The notes: generated by a model from the sequence alone, not told the origin. Positions 16,607 to 26,060 are shown, numbered from the stretch's first letter. The stretch: DNA of 64,000 nt from Leptobacterium_A meishanense (GCF_037645805.1 NZ_JBBEXE010000008.1:62001-126000); one strand, 5' to 3'. Made by a program: numbers and translations.

Positions 16607-19600
16607 GTGAAGTACAATTTCAATGAAATTGAAGCCAAATGGCAAAAAAAATGGGCTAAAGAAGAAACTTTCAAGGCAGAAAATAATTCTGAAAAACCAA
16701 AATATTATGTACTGGACATGTTCCCATATCCATCCGGGGCAGGATTGCATGTAGGCCATCCATTAGGCTATATCGCTAGCGATATTTATGCGCGCTTTAA
16801 GCGACATCAGGGATACAATGTTTTGCATCCCATGGGATATGATTCTTTCGGACTTCCTGCCGAACAATATGCCATTCAAACCGGGCAACATCCTGCAATT
16901 ACAACAGAAACCAACATAAAACGATACAGGGAACAACTCGATAAAATAGGCTTTTCTTTTGATTGGAGCCGAGAAGTACGTACTTCGGACCCTGAGTATT
17001 ACAAATGGACCCAGTGGATATTTATTCAATTATTTAATTCATGGTACAATAAGGACACCGACAAAGCAGAGGATATTTCAACATTGATTGCTCTTTTTGA
17101 AAAAGAAGGCAATGCCAAAGTCAATGCCGCCTGTGATGAAGGCATAGCGGCCTTTACCGCCGAAGAATGGAACCGCTTTTCCTCTGAAGAACAGCAAAGA
17201 ATACTCTTAAAATACCGTCTTACGTATCTAGCGGAAACCGAAGTGAACTGGTGTCCTGCATTGGGGACTGTATTGGCCAATGATGAGATTGTAAACGGCG
17301 TTTCTGAACGTGGCGGACATCCCGTGGTACGTAAAAAAATGACCCAGTGGAGCATGCGCATTTCTGCCTATGCCGAACGATTATTAAAAGGATTGGATAC
17401 CATTGATTGGCCAGAACCCTTAAAAGAAAGCCAACGCAATTGGATAGGCAAATCGGTAGGAGCGAGTGTTCGCTTTGAAGTAGCTGACACATCAGATGAT
17501 GATTATATAGACGTTTTCACTACCCGTCCCGATACCATTTTTGGCGTGAGCTTTATGACATTGGCACCGGAACATGAATTGGTAGAAAAAATCACGACAC
17601 CCGAACAAAAAGAAAAAGTACAAGCCTATATAGAAGCCACGGCACGTCGTAGTGAGCGTGAACGTATGGCCGATGTGAAAACTATTTCCGGCGAATTTAC
17701 CGGAGCCTATGCCATCCATCCGTTTACCGGAAAAAAAGTACCGATCTGGATAGGCGATTATGTATTGGCAGGTTACGGAACCGGAGCTGTTATGGCCGTG
17801 CCTTGTGGCGACCAACGCGATTATGATTTTGCCAAACATTTTGGGATTGACATTCCGAATATTTTTGAAGGTGTAGATATTTCCAAAGAAGCGTTTGCCG
17901 ATAAAGAAAATACCGTTATTGCCAATTCCGATTTCCTGAATGGCCTCTATTACAAGGAAGCGACCAAAAAGGCGATTGAAAAACTGGAAGAAATAGGGCA
18001 AGGCAAAGGCAAAACAAACTACCGTTTACGTGATGCCGTGTTTAGCCGGCAACGGTATTGGGGAGAACCCTTCCCTGTATATTACGTGAACGGTTTGCCA
18101 CAGATGATAGATGAACAATATTTACCATTAAAACTCCCCGAAGTAGAAAAATACCTTCCCACCGAAACCGGGGAGCCACCACTGGGCAACGCTACCGTTT
18201 GGGCTTGGAACACAAAGAACAACGAAGTCGTTGCCAATGATCGTGTCACCCTGAGCGCCCGCCTGACGGACGGACAGGCAGTCGAAAGGAAGGAGGGCAT
18301 CTACCCCTTAGAACTCAACACCATGCCCGGATGGGCAGGCAGTTCCTGGTACTTTAACCGCTATATGGATGCCAAAAACCCGAACGAATTTGCCTCGCAA
18401 GAAGCCTTAAATTATTGGAAAGATGTAGATCTATACATTGGAGGTAGTGAACATGCTACCGGGCACTTGTTATATGCGCGTTTTTGGCAAAAGTTTTTGT
18501 TTGACCGCGGTTATGTGCCTGTGGATGAATTTGCTAAAAAATTGATTAACCAAGGGATGATTTTGGGAGAAAGTCCAAAAGGGCTGTTATTACCAAAATA
18601 TTTAGATAAGAATATAGGATGGAATCTTATTCATAAAAAAGGATTAAGAAAAGATCCTTTCGGACAAAATATAGGTGCTCCAGATATTGTTAATAAAGGT
18701 GGAGAACCTACTCAATATAGAGACTGGATACTTTACCCTATAAAAATCAATGAAATTTATGATTTTGGAGAGTCTAAAATTGATACGATTCCTTATGATG
18801 AAGTAGGAAAGGATGGAGCTAAAATATATATTACTGAAAAGAATATAGGGAGGTTAAGAAAAAAATATGCAAAGTTCAATAATTTGCAATTTGGAAATAA
18901 AGAACACTTAGCAAAGTTAATAGGGGATAAAGATATTTTAAATAAGGTAGAAGGGTTATTAGAAAATGATAGAGTATCATTAGACATTGAGATTGAAAAA
19001 ATGTCCAAATCCAAACACAATGTCGTCAACCCCGATGATATTTGTGAGCAGTATGGGGCAGATACCCTACGCTTGTACGAAATGTTTTTAGGGCCTTTGG
19101 AGCAAGCCAAGCCATGGAACACGGCTGGGATTACCGGAGTGCATTCCTTCCTAAAAAAACTCTGGAAATTATACCATTCAGGAACTGATGAAGCCTTTTA
19201 CGTTTCAGAAGAAGCACCTTCCAAAGAATCATTAAAGACCTTGCACAAGACCATTAAAAAAGTAACGAAAGATATTGAGAACTTCTCTTTTAACACTTCT
19301 GTAAGTTCCTTTATGATTGCTGTAAACGAGCTTACTGCACAAAGATGTAACTCCCGGGTCATATTAGAGCCATTGGCAGTTATCATGGCGCCTTATGCAC
19401 CACATATTGCCGAGGAGCTTTGGGAGAAACTCGGACATAAAAGAGGGATTACTTTTGCGCTTTTTCCGGAATATGAAGAAAAATATTTGGTAGAAAGCAC
19501 CAAAGAATATCCGGTATCCTTTAATGGTAAATTACGTTTTAAGACGGAGCTTTCGCTTGATCTGTCAAAAGAAGAGATTGAAAAGATTATTTTGGCCGAT

Positions 19601-19684
19601 GAACGCACCCAACAGCAACTGGCTGGCAGGACACCTAAAAAAGTAATTGTAGTACCCGGAAAGATTATCAATATCGTGGGCTGA
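16607..19684 (+). CDS. leuS: Leucyl-tRNA synthetase with an atypical pre-KMSKS domain
   Basis: A 1025-residue LeuRS starting with GTG; MKYNFNEIEAKWQKKW is the family N-terminus. Visible: HVGH signature at 48-51, the CP1 editing domain (FTTRPDTIFG, GYGTGAVMAVPCGDQRDYDFA), the GWAGSSWYFNRYMD segment, KMSKS near 799, then the anticodon-binding domain and a normal C-terminus. Between about residues 656 and 795 the expected flavobacterial leucine-specific domain is absent and a longer unrelated AT-rich segment stands in its place. Hand counts give 23-25% G+C in two 60-base samples inside it and 48-50% in two samples of the flanks. The frame is open throughout, so the enzyme is probably functional. 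Confidence 0.93.
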   Translation: MKYNFNEIEAKWQKKWAKEETFKAENNSEKPKYYVLDMFPYPSGAGLHVGHPLGYIASDIYARFKRHQGYNVLHPMGYDSFGLPAEQYAIQTGQHPAITTETNIKRYREQLDKIGFSFDWSREVRTSDPEYYKWTQWIFIQLFNSWYNKDTDKAEDISTLIALFEKEGNAKVNAACDEGIAAFTAEEWNRFSSEEQQRILLKYRLTYLAETEVNWCPALGTVLANDEIVNGVSERGGHPVVRKKMTQWSMRISAYAERLLKGLDTIDWPEPLKESQRNWIGKSVGASVRFEVADTSDDDYIDVFTTRPDTIFGVSFMTLAPEHELVEKITTPEQKEKVQAYIEATARRSERERMADVKTISGEFTGAYAIHPFTGKKVPIWIGDYVLAGYGTGAVMAVPCGDQRDYDFAKHFGIDIPNIFEGVDISKEAFADKENTVIANSDFLNGLYYKEATKKAIEKLEEIGQGKGKTNYRLRDAVFSRQRYWGEPFPVYYVNGLPQMIDEQYLPLKLPEVEKYLPTETGEPPLGNATVWAWNTKNNEVVANDRVTLSARLTDGQAVERKEGIYPLELNTMPGWAGSSWYFNRYMDAKNPNEFASQEALNYWKDVDLYIGGSEHATGHLLYARFWQKFLFDRGYVPVDEFAKKLINQGMILGESPKGLLLPKYLDKNIGWNLIHKKGLRKDPFGQNIGAPDIVNKGGEPTQYRDWILYPIKINEIYDFGESKIDTIPYDEVGKDGAKIYITEKNIGRLRKKYAKFNNLQFGNKEHLAKLIGDKDILNKVEGLLENDRVSLDIEIEKMSKSKHNVVNPDDICEQYGADTLRLYEMFLGPLEQAKPWNTAGITGVHSFLKKLWKLYHSGTDEAFYVSEEAPSKESLKTLHKTIKKVTKDIENFSFNTSVSSFMIAVNELTAQRCNSRVILEPLAVIMAPYAPHIAEELWEKLGHKRGITFALFPEYEEKYLVESTKEYPVSFNGKLRFKTELSLDLSKEEIEKIILADERTQQQLAGRTPKKVIVVPGKIINIVG
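18570..18993 (+). other. AT-rich replaced segment within leuS
   Basis: Encodes about 140 residues (from SPKGLLLPKYLDKNIGW to LENDRVSLDIEIE) lying just before KMSKS, where bacterial LeuRS carries the variable leucine-specific domain. Codon and base use differ sharply from both flanks, and the edges are abrupt, which suggests replacement by recombination. No Cys/Ser start or His-Asn end is present, so it is not an intein. Edge positions are approximate. Confidence 0.6.
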
Positions 19685-19775
19685 TTTTCATAAAATCCTT
19701 CAAGAGCATCGTTTATTGCCTTTCTTTGTATATTGCATATGGTCAAACATATAATTGTTGTTTGTCATTTAAAAA

Positions 19776-20201
19776 ATGAAGGCTAAAGACAATAGGATAT
19801 CAATTAACTTTTTAGATCATGTAGCTATTCGGGTAAAAGATTTGAATGTTTCTGCGGATTGGTATGAAAAAGTTCTCAGTTTAAAAAAATACCAGCTTCC
19901 CGAATGGGGCGAGGTGCCAATTTTTATGCTTTCGGGCAAATCCGGAATCGCTCTATTTCCGGCAAATCTCGATGATACTGAACTTGACCCGAATTCAAAA
20001 AATGTAAAAATTGACCACTTTGCATTCAACGTTACAGAAAAAAACTTTGAAAAAGCAAAAAAGCGATACGCCGAATTGCAATTAGATTTTAATATTCAGG
20101 ACCATCATTATTTTCACTCTATTTACACAAAAGACCCTGATGGGCATACGGTTGAACTAACAAAAATTGTGGTAAATGAAGATGAGTTTTATCATAAATA
20201 G
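19776..20201 (+). CDS. VOC (glyoxalase/bleomycin resistance) family protein
   Basis: A 141-residue single-module vicinal-oxygen-chelate protein: FLDHVAIRVKDLNVSADWYEKVLSL at the start (metal-ligand His in DHVAI), IDHFAFNV in the second half, and the closing KDPDGHTVELTKI with the usual metal-binding Glu. Two betaalphabetabetabeta units are discernible. Substrate unknown; the family covers lyases, dioxygenases and antibiotic-binding proteins. It stands alone after leuS. Confidence 0.85.
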   Translation: MKAKDNRISINFLDHVAIRVKDLNVSADWYEKVLSLKKYQLPEWGEVPIFMLSGKSGIALFPANLDDTELDPNSKNVKIDHFAFNVTEKNFEKAKKRYAELQLDFNIQDHHYFHSIYTKDPDGHTVELTKIVVNEDEFYHK

Positions 20202-20342
20202 GGAATAAAAACTGTACATAGTACTGGCCAATGCCATTATTGTATGCTAAACCTGACAAAACATCCGATTGTTAAAACCACGCTAAAATTGGAGCGCTTT
20301 TTGCTATGAATATTGTAACTTTAAATAAAAAATTGAAAAACG

Positions 20343-21047
20343 ATGTATTACGGTCTTGACCCTTTTTATTGGATAGTAATTGGTGGCTTTATGTTGGTGA
20401 GTATGATAGTAAGCCAACAATTAAAAAGCAAGTTCAGAAAATATTCCAAACTACAATTGCGGAACGGAATGAGCGGTGCAGAAATTGCAGAGAAAATGCT
20501 TGCAGATAATGGTATTCATGATGTAAAAGTAGTTTCTACTCCCGGAATGTTGACAGACCATTATGATCCGAGAAAGAAAACAGTAAACCTAAGTGAAAGT
20601 GTATATACACAACGCAATGCAGCGGCGGCGGCGGTGGCGGCACATGAATGTGGACACGCAGTACAACATGCCAAAGGTTATGAATGGTTACAAATGCGCT
20701 CAAAGCTGGTGCCAGTGGTAAATGTAGCTTCCGGATTGTCAACGTGGTTGATTTTTGGAGGTTTTATCTTGGGGGTTTCCTCAGGTTTTGGATATAGTAT
20801 AGCACTTGCAGGAGTGGCTTTGTTTGGTTTTGGAACACTATTCAGTTTTATCACCCTTCCTGTGGAATATGATGCCAGTAACCGTGCACTGGCATGGTTG
20901 AAGGCTAAAAATATGGTAAGCCAACAGGAATACGCAGGGGCTGAAGATTCTCTTAAATGGGCTGCCCGAACGTATGTGGTAGCAGCTATTGGATCGTTGG
21001 CAACACTCTTGTATTTCGCATTACGGGTATTGGGAAGCCGGGATTAA
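20343..21047 (+). CDS. Membrane zinc metallopeptidase (YugP/Zn_peptidase_2 family)
   Basis: A 234-residue inner-membrane protein. An N-terminal membrane segment (FYWIVIGGFMLVSMIVS) is followed by the NGMSGAEIAEKMLADNGI helix, DHYDPRKKTVNLSESVY, and the zinc site HECGHAVQHAKGY near residue 100; further membrane segments follow. A GCG-rich repeat at about 20621-20642 encodes an alanine tract just before the HECGH motif. The family is widespread, with probable protease activity, but substrates are unknown. Followed by an inverted-repeat element instead of a simple terminator. Confidence 0.88.
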   Translation: MYYGLDPFYWIVIGGFMLVSMIVSQQLKSKFRKYSKLQLRNGMSGAEIAEKMLADNGIHDVKVVSTPGMLTDHYDPRKKTVNLSESVYTQRNAAAAAVAAHECGHAVQHAKGYEWLQMRSKLVPVVNVASGLSTWLIFGGFILGVSSGFGYSIALAGVALFGFGTLFSFITLPVEYDASNRALAWLKAKNMVSQQEYAGAEDSLKWAARTYVVAAIGSLATLLYFALRVLGSRD

Positions 21048-21066
21048 GCAAAAACTATATGTCATA

Positions 21067-21198
21067 TGAGGCTGTCTGAAAAGTGCTTTTTTTGTCAATT
21101 CGAGCGCAGTCGAGAATTCTATCTTTTTGATAATCAGATATTTTGACTGCGCTCAATATGATATATTTAAAACTTTTATGCCTTTTTAGACAGCCTCA
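21067..21198. repeat. MITE-like inverted-repeat element (copy A)
   Basis: A 132-base element bounded by terminal inverted repeats: TGAGGCTGTCTGAAAAG at the left and the reverse complement TGAGGCTGTCTAAAAAGG at the right (one mismatch). Inside is a second inverted repeat, GAGCGCAGTC at 21102-21111 and its complement at 21145-21154. It contains no gene and lies between the convergent metallopeptidase and Lrp genes, where it could also act as a bidirectional terminator. Confidence 0.75.
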
Positions 21199-21202
21199 AT
21201 TT

Positions 21203-21673
21203 TTATATAGAAATTTGCCGATCTATTTGTTGATTGAGCGAGATAAAGGTTTCTGTTCTTGACACACCTTCTATAGCTTGTATTTTATGATTGAGGAGGT
21301 TCATTAGATGCTCGTTGTCTTTACACAAGATTTTAATGAAGATACTCCAATTTCCGGTGGTATAATGACATTCAATCACCTCAGGGATCAGTTTTAACTG
21401 TTTAACGGCTTCCGGGTTTCGCATGGCCTTATCTAAAAAAACACCTACGAACGCTAGCGTAGAATAACCTAAGACTTTAGGGTTTACAATAAATTTTGAT
21501 CCTGCAATGAGTCCTGAGCTTTCTAATTTTCGCAACCGTTGATGAATGGCTGCTCCGGAAATCCCAATTTTTCGGGAGATTTCAAGAATGGGTTTTCGGG
21601 CATCTTCCATCAAATAACGAAGAATCTCTTTGTCAATTCCGTCAATAGATACAATTTCGTTATCGATTTTCAT
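21203..21673 (-). CDS. Lrp/AsnC family transcriptional regulator
   Basis: A 156-residue regulator with the standard two parts: an N-terminal winged helix (IDGIDKEILRYLMEDARKP, then GISGAAIHQRLRKLESSGLI as recognition helix) and a C-terminal ligand-sensing domain (FVGVFLDKAM, PEVIECHYTTGNWSIFIKI, GVSRTETFISL). Such proteins respond to amino acids. It lies 54 bases downstream of the saccharopine dehydrogenase-like gene on the same strand, so control of amino-acid (possibly lysine) metabolism is a reasonable inference. Confidence 0.92.
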   Translation of the reverse strand: MKIDNEIVSIDGIDKEILRYLMEDARKPILEISRKIGISGAAIHQRLRKLESSGLIAGSKFIVNPKVLGYSTLAFVGVFLDKAMRNPEAVKQLKLIPEVIECHYTTGNWSIFIKILCKDNEHLMNLLNHKIQAIEGVSRTETFISLNQQIDRQISI

Positions 21674-21727
21674 TTTTAAAGTTTCAAATAAGAACGAAAT
21701 ATATCAAAAATATATGTAAACTATAAT

Positions 21728-23098
21728 TTATGAGGTTATATTTTCAGGGTTATAGCCAATATACGGGACTTCTTTTTCTTTGAATAAGATGCCATATTGC
21801 GCTAACTCATCAAGGATAGGGTTATAGACTTCTTTATGAATGGGAATATGTATGCCGGGAGTTTTTATTTTTTTGTTCAGTATATTGATAGTAGCTATTG
21901 CCACAGGTAAACCTACCGTTTTTGCCATGGCTGTATAGGTACGGTTTTCGCCCTTAACAACCATATGGGCATCTATTTGTTTCTTCTTTCCATCTAGTTC
22001 GTAACCAAATTTGTGGTACATAACGATCATGTCTTTGTCATTCTCTTCAAGAGACCAACTGTCTTCCAATATTCTTTGGAGGATTTGTGCAGGTGTAGCG
22101 TCTTTTAATCCTACTTTTTTATCAGCATTGAATAAATTTAATTCTTCCAGCTTGTGCCACATGATGTCATCTTGGTCAATTTTAAGGTAATGGCGCATTT
22201 TTAATTCCACAGAATCGGTCAACGAATAAGGTAAAAATGAATTTACATAATCGCGATAGCTCATATGTTCTGACCCTTCCATAGTATAGGTGTCATCTGT
22301 CATTCCCAATTGAACAAACATATTCCATGCTTTGGAAAACCCAACACGTCTGATAGTTCCCCGATATAGTGTCAGCACATCGTCTAATCCATAAGTACTT
22401 CTGTATTTTAATGAATCCCGGTTTGCATAGGCCTCAAATTTTCCATGTTCATCAATATCCAAGAATTCAGTTCGACGGAACAAGCGATGGTATGGGATGT
22501 ATTTATATGTGCCTTCCTGGATAAATTTTGCAGCACCTCCTTGTCCGGCCAATACCACATTGCGCGGGTTCCAGGTAAACTTATAATTCCAGCGATTGGT
22601 GTCACTTTCCGGAGCGATGAGACCACCTGTAAAAGATTCGAACAACAACATTTTTCCTCCACGTTCCCGTATCCGGTCAATCACTTTCAAGGCACTCATG
22701 TGGTCAATTCCCGGATCAACGCCTACTTCATTCATGAAAACAAGCCCTTTTTCTTTAACTTCTTCATTTAGTATTTCCATCTCACTGCTGACATAGGAAG
22801 CAGTTACCATATTTTTTTTAAACTTTATACAGTCTTTTGCTACTTCTATATGCATTCTGGCAGGGAGCATAGAAATTACAATATCACTTTTTTTGATGGC
22901 ATTCTGCCGTTGAATTTCATTAAAAACATCTAATGATATTATGGATAGGTTTTTGTGAGAAGCAATATTTTTTTTAATAGTTTCCGGATGGAGATCACCA
23001 ATTATGATGTGTAAATTCTCCTTTTCAGCATTATTTTTTAAATAATTAATAAGATAAGAAGTTGACTTGCCTGCACCAATAATAAGAATGTTTCGCAT
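21728..23098 (-). CDS. Saccharopine dehydrogenase family protein (Lys9-like)
   Basis: A 456-residue enzyme. The ATG at 23098 is chosen so that the NAD(P)-binding start MRNILIIGAGKSTSYLINYL is N-terminal; 14 further in-frame codons upstream look unrelated. After the Rossmann part (VISMLPARMHIEVAKDCI, VTASYVS) comes the catalytic C-terminal domain (NEVGVDPGIDHMSALKVI). This matches the glutamate-forming saccharopine dehydrogenase type, which converts saccharopine to aminoadipate semialdehyde and glutamate. Lysine-2-oxoglutarate reductase is not in the window, so the pathway is inferred. Confidence 0.85.
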   Translation of the reverse strand: MRNILIIGAGKSTSYLINYLKNNAEKENLHIIIGDLHPETIKKNIASHKNLSIISLDVFNEIQRQNAIKKSDIVISMLPARMHIEVAKDCIKFKKNMVTASYVSSEMEILNEEVKEKGLVFMNEVGVDPGIDHMSALKVIDRIRERGGKMLLFESFTGGLIAPESDTNRWNYKFTWNPRNVVLAGQGGAAKFIQEGTYKYIPYHRLFRRTEFLDIDEHGKFEAYANRDSLKYRSTYGLDDVLTLYRGTIRRVGFSKAWNMFVQLGMTDDTYTMEGSEHMSYRDYVNSFLPYSLTDSVELKMRHYLKIDQDDIMWHKLEELNLFNADKKVGLKDATPAQILQRILEDSWSLEENDKDMIVMYHKFGYELDGKKKQIDAHMVVKGENRTYTAMAKTVGLPVAIATINILNKKIKTPGIHIPIHKEVYNPILDELAQYGILFKEKEVPYIGYNPENITS

Positions 23099-23186
23099 AA
23101 CTGTTTTTGTTCCGTAGCTTTGCATTAAGAAATATAACACGAATGTAGCGAAATGTTATATTTATAAAAAATTATAACGTATAGTT

Positions 23187-23579
23187 ATGAACAAAAAGAT
23201 ATTGCTTGTTGGAGCTTTATTAGGTTTTTTTGGGGTTGTTCTAGGTGCTTTTGGGGCACATGGATTGAAAGGATATATTACAGATGCTGCATTAGATACT
23301 TTTGAGACAGGGGTTAAATATCAAATGTATCACGCTTTTGTACTATTGTTTGTTGGGATAATAAAGGTGTTTAAAGAAAGCACGAAAAAATATCTTTTTT
23401 ATCTTTTTTTAGGAGGGATTTTGTTGTTTTCAGGATCTATTTATGGATTGGCTACAAATGAGCTTACAAGTTTTTTTGATTTTAAGAAAATAGGTTTTGT
23501 AACCCCTGTTGGAGGAACACTCCTCATAATAGGTTGGGCGGTAATGGGATATCAATTCATGAGGATGAAAACCAAATAA
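23187..23579 (+). CDS. DUF423 family membrane protein
   Basis: A 130-residue inner-membrane protein with four hydrophobic segments. The N-terminal GFFGVVLGAFGAHGLKGYI motif and the KYQMYHAFVLLFVGI segment identify DUF423 (YgdD-like). Function unknown. It is divergent from the saccharopine dehydrogenase-like gene and is followed by the pckA promoter. Confidence 0.88.
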   Translation: MNKKILLVGALLGFFGVVLGAFGAHGLKGYITDAALDTFETGVKYQMYHAFVLLFVGIIKVFKESTKKYLFYLFLGGILLFSGSIYGLATNELTSFFDFKKIGFVTPVGGTLLIIGWAVMGYQFMRMKTK

Positions 23580-23595
23580 AATTGTAGCTCAAACG

Positions 23596-23624
23596 TTTGA
23601 AATATAATATAATTCTTAATTTTG
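23596..23624 (+). promoter_or_regulatory. Bacteroidota promoter of pckA
   Basis: TTTG at 23596-23599 and TAATTTTG at 23617-23624 are 17 bases apart, fitting the -33/-7 layout of flavobacterial housekeeping promoters. The ATG follows 36 bases after the -7 element. This is the best promoter match in the window. Confidence 0.65.
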
Positions 23625-23660
23625 CTCCATTAAACAACACAATAAGAAAACCAAAAATTA

Positions 23661-25256
23661 ATGGTACATAATACAGTCTCCACAAAAACAATTTCATTAG
23701 ATGAGTATGGTATTTCAAAAGCAAAAGTGCGATATCAATTATCTCCAGATAAACTGCATGAAATAACAATAGCAAAAGAACAGGGAGTAGAAGCTTCTTC
23801 CGGGGCACTTGCAGTAAATACAGGAGAGTTTACAGGGCGTTCTCCAAAAGACCGCTTTATTGTTAAAGATGAGGTTACGGCTGGCAGGGTAGATTGGGGA
23901 GGCATAAATATTCCTTTTGATCCTGATAAGTTTGATAGGTTATATGAAAAAGTGGTTGATTATTTATCAGGAAAAGAAGTTTTTGTACGTGACTGCTATG
24001 CATGCGCAGACGAGAACTATAGGACAAACATCCGTGTAATGAATGAATATCCCTGGAGCAATTTGTTCGTTTATAATATGTTTTTACGTCCGAAACAAGA
24101 AGAACTGGAAGATTTTTCGCCTGAATGGTTAGTAGTGAATGCTCCGGGATTTATGGCAAACCCTGAAGAAGATGGAACCCGTCAGCATAACTTTGCCATT
24201 CTTAATTTTTCAAAAAAGATAGCTTTGATAGGGGGTACCGGTTATACCGGAGAAATTAAAAAAGGGATATTTTCAGCACTCAATTTTATGCTTCCTGTAT
24301 ATAAAAATACGTTGCCCATGCATTGTAGTGCCAATGTTGGAGAAGATGGTGAAACAGCTATTTTCTTTGGACTTTCCGGGACGGGAAAAACAACGCTTTC
24401 TGCAGATCCTGATCGTAAGTTGATTGGAGATGACGAGCATGGATGGACGAATGAAAATGCAGTCTTCAATTTTGAAGGGGGGTGCTATGCAAAAGCCATT
24501 AACCTTTCAGAAGAGAGCGAACCTGAAATATATCATGCAATAAAAAAAGGAGCAATCCTTGAAAACGTGATATTGGATGAAGAAGGAAACGTGGATTTTG
24601 CGGATACTTCCATTACACAAAATACTAGGGTGAGTTATCCGATTTACCATATAGAGAATATTCAACAACCGTCTATAGGGAAGGATCCCAAAAATATATT
24701 TTTCTTGACAGCAGATGCTTTTGGGGTATTGCCTCCTATTTCTAAGCTTACACCTGGGCAGGCTGCTTACCATTTTATATCAGGCTACACGGCAAAAGTA
24801 GCAGGTACGGAGGAAGGTATAGATGAGCCCGTTCCTTCATTTTCAGCATGTTTCGGAGCTCCATTTATGCCATTGCACCCCACAAAATATGCAGAAATGC
24901 TTAGCAAAAAAATGACGGAAGCAGGAGTCAATGTATGGTTGATTAATACAGGGTGGACGGGAGGCCCATATGGAACAGGAACAAGGATGAAATTAAAATA
25001 TACAAGAGCAATGATCAAGGCTGCACTTAATCATGAATTGAGTAATGTAGTTTATGAAACACATTCCGTTTTTAAGCTTGCAATCCCCAAAGAATGTCCA
25101 AATGTGCCATCAGAAGTACTTAACCCCCGTGACACGTGGGAAAACAAAGAAAAATATGATATGACAATAAATAAGCTCGCGACATCGTTTAAGAATAACT
25201 TTGAAAAATATAAAAGCTATGCCAACGAAGAAATTCTTAGCGGCGCACCTGAATAA
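23661..25256 (+). CDS. pckA: Phosphoenolpyruvate carboxykinase (ATP)
   Basis: A 531-residue ATP-type PEP carboxykinase, interconverting oxaloacetate and PEP at the start of gluconeogenesis. Signatures: NTGEFTGRSPKDRFIVKDE near residues 52-70, the substrate/metal site MHCSANVGEDGETAIFFGLSGTGKTTLS (P-loop near 238-246), LIGDDEHGW, and RVSYPIYHIENIQ. Length matches the family. It has its own promoter and a strong terminator, so it is monocistronic. Confidence 0.96.
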   Translation: MVHNTVSTKTISLDEYGISKAKVRYQLSPDKLHEITIAKEQGVEASSGALAVNTGEFTGRSPKDRFIVKDEVTAGRVDWGGINIPFDPDKFDRLYEKVVDYLSGKEVFVRDCYACADENYRTNIRVMNEYPWSNLFVYNMFLRPKQEELEDFSPEWLVVNAPGFMANPEEDGTRQHNFAILNFSKKIALIGGTGYTGEIKKGIFSALNFMLPVYKNTLPMHCSANVGEDGETAIFFGLSGTGKTTLSADPDRKLIGDDEHGWTNENAVFNFEGGCYAKAINLSEESEPEIYHAIKKGAILENVILDEEGNVDFADTSITQNTRVSYPIYHIENIQQPSIGKDPKNIFFLTADAFGVLPPISKLTPGQAAYHFISGYTAKVAGTEEGIDEPVPSFSACFGAPFMPLHPTKYAEMLSKKMTEAGVNVWLINTGWTGGPYGTGTRMKLKYTRAMIKAALNHELSNVVYETHSVFKLAIPKECPNVPSEVLNPRDTWENKEKYDMTINKLATSFKNNFEKYKSYANEEILSGAPE

Positions 25257-25275
25257 TTGAGAAATGTTTCAAAAC

Positions 25276-25306
25276 AAAAAACCTCCTTTTAAAGGAGGTT
25301 TTTTTA
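25276..25306. terminator. Bidirectional terminator between pckA and hemD
   Basis: AACCTCCTTT-TAAAGGAGGTT type palindrome flanked by an A run on the left and a T run on the right, so it can serve both convergent genes. Confidence 0.85.
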
Positions 25307-26050
25307 TTTCTTGTTTGTTTTACTTATATATTTTTCCAATGCCATTGTCATAGAAGGCGTTTCCGGAGTAGGGGCTTCTATATCAATACGGAGATTGGCA
25401 TCTTTGGCTGCCCGTACAGTAGAATTTCCGAAAACAGCAATACGGGTGTTATTTTGTTTAAAATCAGGGAAGTTTTTAAATAAAGACTCAATTCCTGAGG
25501 GACTAAAAAAGACTAATACATCATAAAAAACATTTTTTAGGTCAGAAAGGTCACTGATCACTGTTTTGTATAAGACAGCTCTTTTCCAATCAATATTTAA
25601 TGTATCTAAAATTTCGGGAACAGCATCTTTTAAAACATCCGAGGAAGGCAAAAGGAACCTTTCATCTTTATACTTTTTGATTAACGGAACCATATCCTGA
25701 AAAGCCATTTTACCGACATATATCTTCCGTTTTCTATAAACAACATATTTTTGGAGATAGTAAGCAACAGCTTCTGATTGACAGAAGTATTTCATGCTGT
25801 CAGGTACTTTAAACCGCATTTCTTCAGCCACCCTAAAATAATGATCGACGGCATTTCTACTGGTTAGGATAATAGCAGTAAATTTAGACAAATCTATTTT
25901 TTGTTGTCTTACATCCTTAGCATCTACTCCTTCAACATGAATGAATGGTCTGAAATCAATTTTCACTTTTTGTTTTTCTATAAGTTGAAGGTATGGTGAA
26001 TTTTCTGTTTTAGGTTCTGGTTGAGAAACCAAAATTGTCTTCACTTTCAT
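25304..26050 (-). CDS. hemD: Uroporphyrinogen-III synthase
   Basis: A 248-residue protein of the HemD fold, which closes and inverts ring D to give uroporphyrinogen III in haem synthesis. Sequence conservation in this family is low; support comes from FTAIILTSRNAVDHYFRVAEE, YFCQSEAVAYYLQKY, FLLPSSDVLKDAVPEIL, VLVFFSPSGIESLFKNFP and FGNSTVRAAKDANL, spaced as in other HemD proteins. It follows the DUF4271 gene by ten bases, a pairing common in Bacteroidota. Confidence 0.88.
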   Translation of the reverse strand: MKVKTILVSQPEPKTENSPYLQLIEKQKVKIDFRPFIHVEGVDAKDVRQQKIDLSKFTAIILTSRNAVDHYFRVAEEMRFKVPDSMKYFCQSEAVAYYLQKYVVYRKRKIYVGKMAFQDMVPLIKKYKDERFLLPSSDVLKDAVPEILDTLNIDWKRAVLYKTVISDLSDLKNVFYDVLVFFSPSGIESLFKNFPDFKQNNTRIAVFGNSTVRAAKDANLRIDIEAPTPETPSMTMALEKYISKTNKK

Positions 26051-26060
26051 ATAAACTATA

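Noticed and set aside
17026..18001. Several long reading frames antisense to leuS
   Set aside because: They lie wholly within leuS, follow from its codon use, and lack recognisable domains or ribosome binding sites.
18570..18993. Intein or separate gene inside leuS
   Set aside because: The frame is open through the segment and no intein splice residues (Cys/Ser start, His-Asn end) are present; it reads as a replaced domain.
20621..20642. GCG-rich trinucleotide repeat as a phase-variation tract
   Set aside because: It is in frame, encodes an alanine stretch beside the zinc motif, and triplet slippage would not shift the frame.
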